From contig JAJKFH010002485.1 in the NCBI GenBank assembly GCA_023333565.1, positions 1,596,501 through 1,660,500 on the forward strand: a stretch of 64,000 nucleotides of DNA. Direction: 5' to 3'. Below the pieces are notes generated by a model. That model was not told where the DNA came from and searched no databases. It was given only the letters and a program-made list of their open reading frames with translations. The DNA is from Puffinus mauretanicus (Eukaryota > Chordata > Aves > Procellariiformes > Procellariidae). Made by a program: the position numbers and the translations under genes. Each line of letters starts with the position of its first letter. Within the stretch, counting starts at the first letter, position 1. Of the stretch, positions 1 through 10,252 are shown in pieces.

Positions 1-1059
1 TACAGGTACTTAAGTTAGGTGAGGTAACAATAACTAAATGATAGAAATAGCCAAGAATTCTTCAAAACTAATAATAAGTCCACTAAATTTATTTAGGAAG
101 TAGAGTATAACATACATAGCAGTTTATTCTTTAGCTCCTTCTTTATGCCTAAATCCAACTCTTAATTTCATGTTCACATTTAAAAATATATATAATTCCT
201 TGGAAGCTAAACAATCCATAGTACAGCAGATTTCCCATAAGCAGATACCCTTTTGTAACGCACATCTCGGGGCAAGCCCTCTCCCTCACTCACAGCCTGA
301 AGGCCACAGAACAGCACCGTGCACAATGCGTGTCGACCCTCTCATTTCACAGCTGTTCTGCCTCCCGCTGCTGCCAGCACAGTTAGCTGTGATGAGGATT
401 GGTCTGTGGAGGACTGCTTTAGGTTGTCTACACTGAACAGGAACAGGTGAGGCATTCACTTTGTTTTTTTTTTAAATTTAGCCTTGCTTGATCTAGACAA
501 GTGACCAAGGAGGAGAAAGAACATTTCTTTGGTGCTCTAGAGTTCCCACAGTCTTGTGGCATCTGAAATGTACCCCTGAAACGACATGTCTTTGCCTGCA
601 CTAAAGTAAGGGCAGCTTAAAGGTTTGGATTCCTAGGGCCGAATTAGCAGTTTTTCAGCACTTTTTATAGGATAAATGTGACTTTTTTTTCTTTTCTTTT
701 TTATTTTTTCATTTAACAAACACAAGTAATACAATAATTGGGGAGGAAAAAAAATAGTATTCACTCTCAACAGAAGGGGTTCCAATGTAATTCAATTCAC
801 AGCTGTGTTCCTATTGATCTTCCCTAGAAAAAGTGGGACTATGTCCTGGAAAGCACCGATCCTGAACTGCAGCTAGGACTTGTGTGAGGTCACTCAATGT
901 GGGCTCTGACGTATTACTGGGATAAAGAGGGTTAATGCTGTTGTAGGCTCTGTGAACAGGGAATGAGCAAGTAGCGTAGGAAAATGTTTGCATCTGGCAC
1001 TGCTTAAACTCCCTATTAAAATCCTCCATACCATACCAAAGTGGCCATTTTTAGAAGAG
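1..1059. other. Noncoding stretch, nothing recognised
   Basis: AT-rich unique sequence with short T and A homopolymer runs near 463-472 and 684-760. Open frames here are under 90 codons, have low-complexity composition and match no family I know. No repeat family recognised. Confidence 0.6.
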
Positions 1060-1260
1060 TGTTGAAATTGGAGAAGGCTCAGAAAAGAGTTGCAAAAATA
1101 ATTTCATTCCTAATGAAAGGGAAGGTTGAGAGGTGACTTGATTACAATGTATCATTCATGAAGAGAAACAAGGAGCGGGTACAAATGAGCTCTTCAATCT
1201 AGTGGTGAAAGGCATAACAAAAATCAATGGCTTGACATGGAAGCCAGACAAACTCTTTAT
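1060..1260 (+). mobile_element. Ancient CR1 LINE fragment, sense strand
   Basis: The order of short blocks follows the 3' untranslated/ORF2-end part of old amniote CR1: a block like the CR1 'gagcaacaaaaatgattt' (here near 1080-1105), then 'ggttgagaggtgacttgat' (near 1124), then 'gagctcttcaatctagtgg' (near 1187), 'aaaggcataacaa' and 'caatggctt...agccagacaaa'. Part of the consensus appears deleted between about 1108 and 1115. The copy is heavily diverged, has no usable reading frame and is surely inactive. Family membership is known from CR1 in general; boundaries are approximate. Confidence 0.75.
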
Positions 1261-2355
1261 CATTGCAGGTCTTTGGGTCACTACGGAATGTCCTTTTATG
1301 AAGCGACATGAACTATCGGGCTTGGTAGGGATTAGAAGGTGCACTCAAATGGCTGTTACAGGACTAAGCTAATCACTTCCCTCTCCCGAGAACTTAAGTG
1401 AGGCAGGCAAAGCCCCCTCTTACCATTTGGTTTGCAGTCTCCCTGACTCTCAGATACAAGGCAAGCAAGTGGGTTATTTATAAGATGTTTTGTGGGTGGA
1501 TAGTTCATAAAATCAAACCATCTGACAGCACAAGGGGACATGTGTGTGTGTGTGTGTGACTATCCTTGTCAGAACCTCTGCTTCTTGAACAAAAGGGTGT
1601 TGAGAGGCAATAGCTTCATGCAGGCACCACGATTACTACATTCTTGCTGTAGCATAACTGCATTTTATTACTCTTGTTCAATAAGTTTATAACAAATATA
1701 AGCCTTCACTGGATTTTTGTAAGATAAAGATTTCTGCCTCTCAAGAAAAAAATACATTTTTACTACTTCCAATTTCTCCTTCCCTTCTTCTCTTTTCTTC
1801 CCCTGATTTCCTGCCCTCATATGCAGGTAGAGCGACCCTCCAGCTGTCAATGCCAATAAAATATTTCAGGAAACCAAGTGAGGTTAGTGTTCCATCTGTG
1901 GGATGATATGGTGATCATACATGACCCGCAGTTTCTAAGCAGCTTCCTTCAGAGTAACCTCAAATGGGATAATTCTCAGAGTAACACAGAGAGGCTGAGA
2001 TGTCTGTAAGTGCTGTCTTCTCTAACCTCTTTTCTGAAAAATTTCTACGGGAAATTCTTGCTCTGTTTGAAAGTCATGGCTCCTGGATGTTACTTCTCCT
2101 TTTGGCCATGGACTCTTCTCAGCTGTATGTTGCTTCTTGAAATAATTTCCTCCTTAGAGGTAAAGAAAACATGGACAACATGGCAGTTGTGGAGATTTGC
2201 TTTAGAATGTCTGTGCAGCTCTAGGAATGGGACTGGCCGAGAAACACAAAGGACTAGAGTGATTGATTGGTGGAAAAAAAATGCTTTAGGAAATCTGGTG
2301 CTAGTGAAGGCAGCAGGTTGTGGGATGCTTGGAGTACAGACTTCTTGATTTTGAG
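1261..2355. other. Noncoding stretch with one (TG)n run
   Basis: Unique sequence. A frame of 112 codons at 2010-2348 is tryptophan/cysteine-rich, has no domain I recognise and runs up to a CR1 insertion, so I treat it as chance. The TG dinucleotide run is listed separately. Confidence 0.55.
1541..1558. repeat. (TG)n microsatellite
   Basis: Nine uninterrupted TG units, seen directly. A short dinucleotide repeat with no other inferred role. Confidence 0.95.
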
Positions 2356-2470
2356 AACAGAATCACAGAATTGAGAAATTAAGGTGGAAGGGACCTCTGG
2401 AAGTCATCTGGTCCAACCTCCTGCTCCAAGGCAGACACAATTTAGATCCGGTTGTTCAAATGATCATGGG
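2356..2470 (-). mobile_element. Avian CR1 LINE 3' end, antisense in this window
   Basis: The segment starts with 'agaatcacagaattg', then 'ggtggaagggacctctgg', 'catctggtccaacctcctgctc' and 'aaggcagacac'. This is the reverse complement of the 3' untranslated end of bird CR1, where the 8-bp 'ATTCTRTG'-type terminal motif adjoins the highly conserved block. Only about 110 bases remain, the usual 5'-truncated form. It is better preserved than the other CR1 copies here, so probably younger. This is one of the best pieces of evidence for a bird. Confidence 0.85.
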
Positions 2471-2711
2471 AAAGGTCTAAATATTTGTGTAACCTCCTTT
2501 TTAGAAGGAGAACTAGAGCTAAAGACTTTCCTTTCTGACTGTTTCATTACTGCTCTGTATCTCTTATTTCTTTATACGCCTAATGTGGACCATCTTCAAC
2601 TGTTGACTGAAAAGATCAGACTTGTTTTCAAGCTGTTACAGCTCAGAAGTTTGCTGGATAGTTGTTATTGGAGCTACAATCTGTACTAATGACCTCCTGA
2701 TCTATAACAAG
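2471..2711. other. Noncoding spacer between CR1 and LTR
   Basis: Unique-looking sequence between two retroelement fragments. It could be further, unrecognisable CR1 sequence, but no block convinced me. Confidence 0.4.
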
Positions 2712-2848
2712 TGTCGTGGTTTAACCCCAGCCGGCCACTGAGCACCACACAGCTGCTTGCTCACCACCCCCTGGCTGGGATGGGGGAGAGAATCAGAAGG
2801 GTAAAAGTGAGAAAACTCGTGAGTTGAGATAAAGACAGTTTAATAGGG
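2712..2848 (-). mobile_element. Avian endogenous retrovirus LTR fragment (3' end of LTR), antisense
   Basis: It begins TGTCGTGGTTTAACCCCAGC and continues through 'gagcaccacacagctgcttgctca', 'gggatgggggagagaatc', 'aaaactcgtgagttgag' and 'ataaagacagtttaatag'. From memory this is the reverse complement of the R-U5 end of an LTR abundant in neoavian birds; in LTR sense it would end ...CCACGACA, with the TG/CA termini of retroviral LTRs. Similarity stops sharply after 2848, so the upstream LTR promoter part is missing. No retroviral coding sequence lies beside it. I do not assign a Repbase name. Confidence 0.8.
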
Positions 2849-5231
2849 TCTTTGAATCCAGGCTGGAAATTCCCAATAATAAATTGTCTCCTGTTATGTC
2901 TTAGATTTAAATACCCAAATGAGACTAGAAGATATTGCTGGATCTCAGAACACTGGCTGCCTTTACACAGGTGAGAGTGGTTTCTGCTCATCCCCAGGCC
3001 CAAGATAACTGGCAGTAGGTGAAGAGGCTTTTAAGAGTGTAAGAACATGAGAATGATAGTACCACAGGTCTAGATAGTGCAGTATTCTTTCTGCAAATGG
3101 TGGGGTGGGGGAAAGGAACTGGACATTTCTAGAGACATCCTTCTCTTGGTATCCTCTCCCTGGCCCCGTAATCAGACAGGCAGAGACTTTCTGAATCAGA
3201 GGTTTCATCCAGACTCTCAAGTCTGATTGCCACAGAGAATCTATCATCTATGAATTTGTGTCTTTGAACCCATTTTCACTTCAAGATGATTTGAGATGAG
3301 GTGTTTCACAGTTTAACTAAGAGTGTGCAAAATCAGTTCTTATATTTGTCACTAGCTGTAAGATAATTTTATCAGCTGCCCTGTGGGTTCTACATTGAAA
3401 GATAGGCCTTCTTATCTATTTTTCAGTCTTTTATAGTTATAGGTATATCTTTCCAAACTGAAGAATCATAACGCATTCAGTCTGTCAGGCTTTAGAAGCT
3501 GCTTCATATCGTGATAATTCCTGCCTCTCTGCTTTTTTACCTTTGTTAGCAGCCCCATATTCTGCTAGTTCATCAGTTTGGATGTGGCCCATGATGGTGA
3601 AATTTTGCCTAGCAATGATGGAGAAGATTTTGCCAGATAAATCTTTGGCATAAGGATATCTAGTTTTACTCATGGGACTGATCTACTTCCCCCATCTAGT
3701 TTCCCATCTTACTGTGGAAGAGTCATGAGCATGTGTAAAGCAGTCAGAGATGGAGAAGTAGGAACACCCTTTCCTATGCTATATATGTATTCTGGGTTCT
3801 CAACTGCTAGCCTGAGTTGATCTTACCTGTCAGTAAGTGTAGCGCTTCCTTTCATGTCACTAAATGTTTTGGTGTCATTAACTTCAAGAGTAGGCAGGAT
3901 GTCCATGAGCCATGATGCTTTCAAGTCTGTCTTAGTAGGAAGAGAGGATTGCCTTGAAGCATGATGCCTGACTGTTGGCAAGGAGGGAGCAAGACATGCA
4001 TGAAGCAAAGAGAATTTACTGTTAGGTTGATATGCAGGGGAACAATGGAGCTGTAGAAGATTTATGAGACTGGAGAAGAGATCGATCAGAAGGAAGCAGA
4101 GACAAATAATAGTGCTGGTGAACTAGCTCAAGCTGGGATTGAATGGTCTCCCTGGATGCTGGAGGGGAGCAAGTATGATGGGTGTCCCTAGGAAACATTC
4201 CTGATTGGGCAGGGAAAAATCCTGCTGGCTGTCAGGAAGACTGTCTAGACTCCAGCTGGGGAAGCAACTTGTGTCCCATCTACACCTCTGAGTCTTTTCA
4301 CTGCGTGAAAGTGTTACTGGAAGAGTCATAACCTGTTTCCAGCTAATCCTTCCTCATTCCTTGATTTCCATGTGCTGGCTCAGCCAGTAGGATCTTCCTA
4401 CTCCATTCTTTTGAATTCTGAGGCTAATAATAAATAGTTGCTGACAAGGATGATGCCAGCTATTCCCCTCTCAAGGAACTCATTATTATGGGATTCTGGG
4501 AATGCCAAAAATCATTAATGGGTTCAAAAAGGACAAATTCGGTGAAAAAAAAAAACCAGAAGAATGTGAGAGAAAAATATTATTTCTTATGTTTTATTTC
4601 TTACACTTTTTTTACCCCTAAGAGTGTGTAACTGTCTGGAATCAGACTCTGAATGGCTTGAGGAGAAACACTTGCTATAACCCATTATAGATTTTATTAT
4701 ATGAATTCTATTTATTATAATGAGCAGAGAATAGTGAATAAGATCTTAAAATGCAAAGACGACCTCAGGAGAAAAGAGGGAGAGCTTGTTTTAAATACCT
4801 GGAATTTAGGAACAGATAAAACAACTTTAAATTTATAACGATGGTGCTTTACAACCTTAGGGCAATGTTATAGCTGAAAATCTTAAGTAAACAGCTAAAG
4901 AAGTGTTGAATATTCCTTATTAGTAACAGAGCAATAATACCAGTACTGACAAAAAAAAGGTTAATCTGATTTTAACACTTATCATTTCTATTGACTTTTT
5001 TTAAAGAAATATTTCAGGAAGAGTTCCTTTAAATTCCTGGAATTCTCCTAGGCAATGCTTTTGCTCAGAATGATCTATAGAAATTAAACAGTTAAAACAG
5101 AATACCTGTTCTGAGAAGTAAATTACATTAAAATTATGTGAAGGAAGGCGGAAAATGGAAGAAAATTATTTATAATCAGTCTGAATGAGAATGGAGTCTT
5201 ATGAGGAAAAAATAGTATGTAAGCATGTAAC
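2849..5231. other. Noncoding stretch, nothing recognised
   Basis: About 2.4 kb of AT-rich unique sequence. Several frames of 60-94 codons occur on the minus strand between about 2.76 and 4.33 kb, with no shared domain, no splice-site pattern I trust and no homology I recognise. No repeat family seen. Confidence 0.55.
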
Positions 5232-5254
5232 TATACATTGTGTCACAATGTATA
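5232..5254. repeat. Perfect short inverted repeat
   Basis: The arms TATACATTGTG (5232-5242) and CACAATGTATA (5244-5254) are exact reverse complements around a single central base. Seen directly. An 11-bp perfect arm pair is uncommon by chance in 64 kb, but the function is unknown; it may be a palindromic factor site or a relic of a small transposon. Confidence 0.8.
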
Positions 5255-6399
5255 AAAATAATAAGTGGATTTTTTTTTCTTTTTCCTTGGAAACCTCTTT
5301 AAGTACTTTCTTTCATGTCTAACATTCTTTAGCTAGTGTGTCTACCCTTTTTTTGTTTGCTTGTTCCAATGCATCTGTTCAGCAGCCTCTAGGAGACACC
5401 AGTCAAATACCTAGACCGAATTTTGCATGGTAGTTAGTTAATTAACTTGACAGCAAATTCTAAAACACCAAAGAAACATTCTGAAACTCAGACATTTCAA
5501 GCCGTTCTAAGAGTGAATTACAAGATTTCGTTTCCATAGGAAATCTGTTCATAAATACTGTATACTGTATGTGCTAGCTTTCTCAGCCATTACTGAGAAT
5601 TATTAATTTCACGTCAGCTGTTCCAGCCTTGATTTTCACAGATATTTTGCCAGTTAACTGCTGTCTCATAATCCTCCTCTTTGCAGACGGAAATAAAGTA
5701 ATTGCTGTCTAAGTTTCCCTCAGTGGGCTGCAGACATGAAAACTCCCAATACATGTTCTGCGCTAACAGGAAAATTGCCCCCTTAGTCCTGTGAATAATT
5801 TTAACTTTTACTTTAATATTGTTTTTTTATTTATCATAATATTTGCACACATTCTTAAAGTTTGAACATTTGATTCCATCTTTTCTTCTCTGAATGACAA
5901 CAGAGCCCTTAGAAAAAGTAACTGTATATTGTAAGAAAAAAGGATCAGTAAGAGCTCACAAGGACTCCATTATCAGGAGACACTTGCAAAGCCCGTTTGT
6001 GTGAGATGGAAACCTGAATGCATTTTGCCACCTGAGAATTGTGGGTTACTGTGCATACACTTGGAGTGTTTTTATTACTTTTACAAAAATAGCTGGTTTT
6101 AAGATTTTGCATGGGAATGACCAAAAAAAAAGAGCATTTTTGTGTAAAAGAAATTTTTATTGAGCATGAAAAACTCTGAAAATAAAAGTAACTTGGTATG
6201 GTTAACCACTGGCTTGCCAGTGCATCTGGTAAAACTAGTCATAAAGGCATGTATCCCACACCTGAATCACGACACACAGGGAATTCAGATTAGGTTTCCC
6301 AGCTCCAGTGCTACCCCTAGCTACCGTTTGCCCAGTAAAATTCCTCTGGTAAACTAAATCAGACCAAGGCCTGGGGTTAAGTGCTGGCATACCATCATC
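5255..6399. other. Noncoding stretch, nothing recognised
   Basis: AT-rich unique sequence. The part from about 5590 to 5740 has mixed composition and few low-complexity runs and could be conserved, but nothing proves it. Confidence 0.5.
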
Positions 6400-6734
6400 T
6401 GCAAAGTTTAACTTTGAGCATGCCTTGGCATGAGTTTGACCAGGCCAGCTGATACTCTTCCAGATAGTCCCCAAAGCAAATTCTGGGGGCAGCGTATGCT
6501 GAGGAAAGTTCCTAGTAAGCATCTGGGATGCGGCCACCCCATCTGAGGGAGGGAGGTGGTGTGTACGGCTCCGTGGATGAGAGCTGCGCCGAGCCGCCTG
6601 GCTCTGGGGCCCGAGGAGGCAGCCGCAGGCTCCAGACCTGGGCTCCCTCCTGCTGGCTGGTGCGACGTCTGCTCCTTCAAAGAGTCACCCACTGCTTTCT
6701 TTTAAAAGGCTGCTTTAGATGGCAGCTATCATTT

Positions 6735-6800
6735 GTGTAATAGCTCGTTGTTTTGCTCATTGGTACTCACCTGGAATGTGGGAGATTTGGGTTCAATAAC
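6735..6800 (+). mobile_element. tRNA-derived SINE-like head, plus strand
   Basis: An A-box-like part ('tagctcgttg...ctcattgg', 6741-6762) is followed by 'ggtactcacctgg', 'tgtgggagatttggg' and a B-box-like 'gggttcaataacc' (about 6789-6801, compare GGTTCRANYCC). The order and spacing fit the RNA polymerase III promoter of an old tRNA-derived SINE. Very diverged; the family is unknown. A similar head lies in inverted orientation at 6875-6945. Confidence 0.45.
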
Positions 6801-6874
6801 CTCATCAGCCCAGCCTCGGGGTATCCAAAACCAATAACTCTTTAATATAAAAATACAGAGCCATTCTTGAAGCA

Positions 6875-6945
6875 AGGAGTGGAATCTAAGTCTGCCCACT
6901 CCCAGATGAGTGCCGTAGGCAGTAGGCCACAGAGTCATGTTCCCT
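6875..6945 (-). mobile_element. tRNA-derived SINE-like head, minus strand
   Basis: Read on the minus strand it gives 'tggcctactgcctacggcactc', split as A box (tggcctactgcc) and 'ggcactcatctggg', then 'gtgggcagacttagattcca' as the B-box end. It closely resembles the plus-strand head at 6735-6800 (shared GGYACTCAYCTGG, GTGGG, AGAYTTRGRTTC). The two heads point at each other about 75 bases apart. Confidence 0.45.
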
Positions 6946-7520
6946 CTTGCACGCCCTCTTACATCTTCCATGGATGTATTGCATTCTTTCCTCTGCAGAT
7001 GTAGGGTTTCAACAGCAGCAGCCCCCTCCCTTCCCAGCTGTGTGGCTTGTGGTTAATGCAGTCTCCTGGGAGAAGGGAGCCATGGCTCTTAATCTTTTCA
7101 GTCAGAGGATATTGACTGAGTCTCAAATGCTCCAGCCTCTAGGGAATTCATAAAAAGGGAGGTGATAATACAGCCATTACCCTTCTTTTAGAAGAGGGCA
7201 TGTGCCATCACACTTTGTGTGGGACCCAGCGAAGTTGCTGCATGCTTGCCTGATGGCACAGAGCAGCTCCTGCTCTCCGGGTCCCTGTCAGGCCATGGCT
7301 GCCCACACATGCCTTCTTCTCAGATGGGGCAATTTCTGGGCACCACGCCCAAGGAACTTTCCAGTCAGACAGAGAGACAGCCAGGTAACTCTACCGACGG
7401 GTGGAAGGTGGATGTGAATTTCTGAGGCTGAGGTTTGGATCCGTGCCGCACCTGCCCAGGTTCTGCCAGGAGACTTATGACCTTCCAAGGGATATAGTCC
7501 CTCCTCTTTAGGAGGTGGAG

Positions 7521-8499
7521 AAACATCTTCACCTCCTGGCAAGTTGTTCCTGTTGCAGTTACCCACATTTTTATAAATTTGCCTCTTTCCTCTTTAGATT
7601 TTTTTTTTTTTGTCTTCAGGTTGGGTTCTTGCGAAGGTTTTCTCTGTTTAACCAAAGAACCTTCTAATATCAGATATCTTCTCCTTGTACAGATGCTTGC
7701 AGACAAGGATTAATCCTGTTCTTAAGTCTGTTCTGTTTAAACAGATTCTGATCTTCAAGTATCTCACTGTAAGATATATTTCAACGCCCATGAATCCATC
7801 CCACAGTGATTTCAACACAGTCAGCTGAGATTAAGTGGTTTAGATTGTGATTTCTTCTGAGATTTCTAGATTTATTTTATACAGTCAGGAGGTGGGGATA
7901 TCATAGTAATAAATGTCAGCCAAACTTGTTTTTTATATTTATTCCATGCCTTTGGCATTTCAGTTCAAAATCAACAGAATTCTGCTATCTGATGGCTTTT
8001 CAAGGCTGTACATGAAATTAGTAAGTAACAGTTCAGTAGTTGGAAGGGGGTTCCTGTAGAGCAAATGTTTTTCTCACACAAAATATCATTTCATTGGTCA
8101 CAGTTAGCTAAGTGCTCTGGCATTGAATGGGAACTGAAAGTGAATTGACCTCTTGCCCAACCAATTTTCCCTCTGGAGAATGACTTAAAGACAATGTTGA
8201 TGAGGTGCAGAATGATTACACTTATTTTATCCGTGACAGCGAGGTCTTTCAGTGCAGCTTGTCATAATACATTTGCAGTAGAAACCTATGTATTCTCAGT
8301 AAAACCTAGAATTTTGAGACTTCCTTGTGTGTGCTGAAGTATGTAATTTAATATCTAACATGTACATTTTTAAATGCACACTATGTATATATAATATCTC
8401 CTGAATATTTAAATAGGTTTTCCCACTTGAAAAGAGGCTTTTTAAAGGCTGCGGTATAATGACTTTCAGTTAATACACCTGAAAACTATAAATACTTTA
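7521..8499. other. Noncoding stretch
   Basis: Unique AT-rich sequence with a T run at about 7599-7611. The part 8090-8290 lacks simple repeats, has a mixed composition and reads like possible conserved noncoding DNA, but this is impression only. Confidence 0.45.
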
Positions 8500-8860
8500 C
8501 AATAGTTTGTTTTTATTTAAGAACCATGCATGCACAGAAAAATATATTTCTGTCCTGAATTTCTCTATGCTTTTTATGGTAACAGCACCCATCATCTTGA
8601 TATTGATGATTTTGAGCATGCTCATTGGAGGACCAAGCTGCATTCCTGTAAGACATAGGAATACGACTCCGCTTTCTGCTTTGGAAAACCTCACCATGAA
8701 CATAGAACCTAGTGTCACAAATAGAAGATGCTGGAACACTTGCTTCCCAATAGTATGGATTTCTATTAAAAGTACTGCAAACAAAATATCCCGGTCTTCA
8801 GGAGTAATGATTCAGGACACTACTTCACTGTGTTTTAAGGCATAATGCTTTGACTTCGCA
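8500..8860. other. Unrecognised segment open on both strands
   Basis: A plus frame (8507-8845, 112 codons) and a minus frame (8497-8784, 95 codons) overlap almost fully. The third plus frame, starting about 8588, reads ...DIDDFEHAHWRTKLHS with TAG/TAA stops spaced between otherwise protein-like blocks. This might be an old processed pseudogene, a transposon piece or chance. I recognise no protein. No poly(A) tail or target-site duplication was established. Confidence 0.3.
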
Positions 8861-10199
8861 ACAAAATAAAGTACATAATCTGTACTCCTGCTACAAAGCA
8901 CTCTTGTGCCCTCTTAGTTCTTTCCCTCTCACATGATTTCTAATCTGTGAAAACTATGTGATGAACCACATAAAATCATTCCATAAGGGAAAGAATGGCA
9001 CATCACAAATGGCACATTGCTGAAGAGACTGTCTGACCATGAAAATATTGAACCTGGAAGAATACTTGGCAAAAAGCACCCAGATGATAACTCCTGCATA
9101 TCCAGAGCATTTTTGCTGGGTGAAATTTATTTCTGAGTTACACTGAAATTTATTTTTGTATTATTTGTGTGTTTCATGTCCTTTATATGAGGTCAGAGTT
9201 CTGTGATTCTTCCTGTCTGACATCTGTATACCAGATCAGTCATCAAGCAGACAGATTCAAAATAAAATACTGCTTTTAAATTATATTCTAATTCAACTCC
9301 AGTGCAGTTGAACTAAAATAGTCTGTTTGTGTATACTTTAAAGGAAAATTGAAAGAAGTGTTGGCATACTTGAATAATTCCTGAGTGTCCCATCAAAAAG
9401 TGTTTTATTGCAAACCTTCCGATTACCTCCAAAAAACCAATAGTAGCAAGAGTGGTGTCATAACTAAATTGCTGTGTACTTGTAGATATTTAGGATGTCA
9501 TCAGCCTTCTTGGTCAGGCATCAATTTAGCCAATCCACTTTCTTTTATTCGTTATGTGTTTAACATAACTGGTTTTTGTGAAAATTATTAAAGAAGAGTT
9601 CAAGACCCAGTTTTTGAGAAATGGTTTCATCACATTAAAGTTGATAACACTATTGGATTTTATTTCTCTGTTGGTTTGCTCTGGCTAACTATTTCTGTAT
9701 CCTGCTGTCAAAAGAACTACTGGAGTAGCAATGTAATTTGCTTACAATGTCAGATATAGGATAAAATTCCTTGCTGAAGCAATCTGTTTTTCAGTTCTTA
9801 CTGTATGCTTTTGAGAATCCTACCATGGAAATAACTGGAATGCATGATATAGTTGCCATACTGCATCTTCCCCAGGAAATTCAGCTTTATTAAATGTATC
9901 ATATTCAGGATGAGGTTTTAAAGAGGCCTCAATTCAACCTTGAATCTTCACCTGTACTCTCAGATAAGTCACAAAACTCATTTGTGAACACAATCCATGT
10001 AAGCAGCACATGCAGACCTGGTGGATAGATGCCTGACTTCTTAGTTGGATGCATAAACCTGTTTGTCTTGACAGGTCTAAATTCACATGTACATTCACTA
10101 AAGAGAACCGTTTAAAAGCTTATTTTAAGAGCATATGCTTAAAAGTGATAGCATATTTGTTTTATGACTACCATGGTGCTAAAACACGATTATTTTTCT
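8861..10199. other. Noncoding stretch, nothing recognised
   Basis: AT-rich unique sequence with no frame above 68 codons and no repeat family that I can support. Confidence 0.55.
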
Positions 10200-10252
10200 A
10201 CAGTTGAAATTAATAAATGTATACCAATGGTAGAAACATTTATTTCAACTGT
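10200..10252. repeat. Imperfect hairpin
   Basis: The left arm 10200-10220 and right arm 10236-10252 pair as ACAGTTGAAAT/ATTTCAACTGT (11 bp) and AAATGT/ACATTT (6 bp), with a 4-base TAAT bulge in the left arm and a 15-base loop. Seen directly. It could be a MITE relic or part of a regulatory element. It is short for a microRNA precursor. Confidence 0.6.

Larger units (their letters stand above)
6400..7520. other. GC-richer noncoding patch
   Basis: Compared with its surroundings this kilobase is visibly richer in G and C, most strongly at 6530-6670, which holds several CpGs. Overlapping open frames on both strands are explained by the loss of AT-rich stop codons, not by coding. Two tRNA-SINE-like heads lie inside (listed separately). 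There is no TATA-initiator arrangement or splice pattern that supports a promoter or exon. Confidence 0.5.

Noticed and set aside
2010..2348. 112-codon frame upstream of the CR1 end
   Set aside because: Composition is low-complexity-like with many W/C residues, no domain is recognised, and it runs into retroelement sequence.
6735..6945. Functional tRNA genes
   Set aside because: Only A/B-box-like remnants are present; no cloverleaf, acceptor stem pairing or terminator was found.
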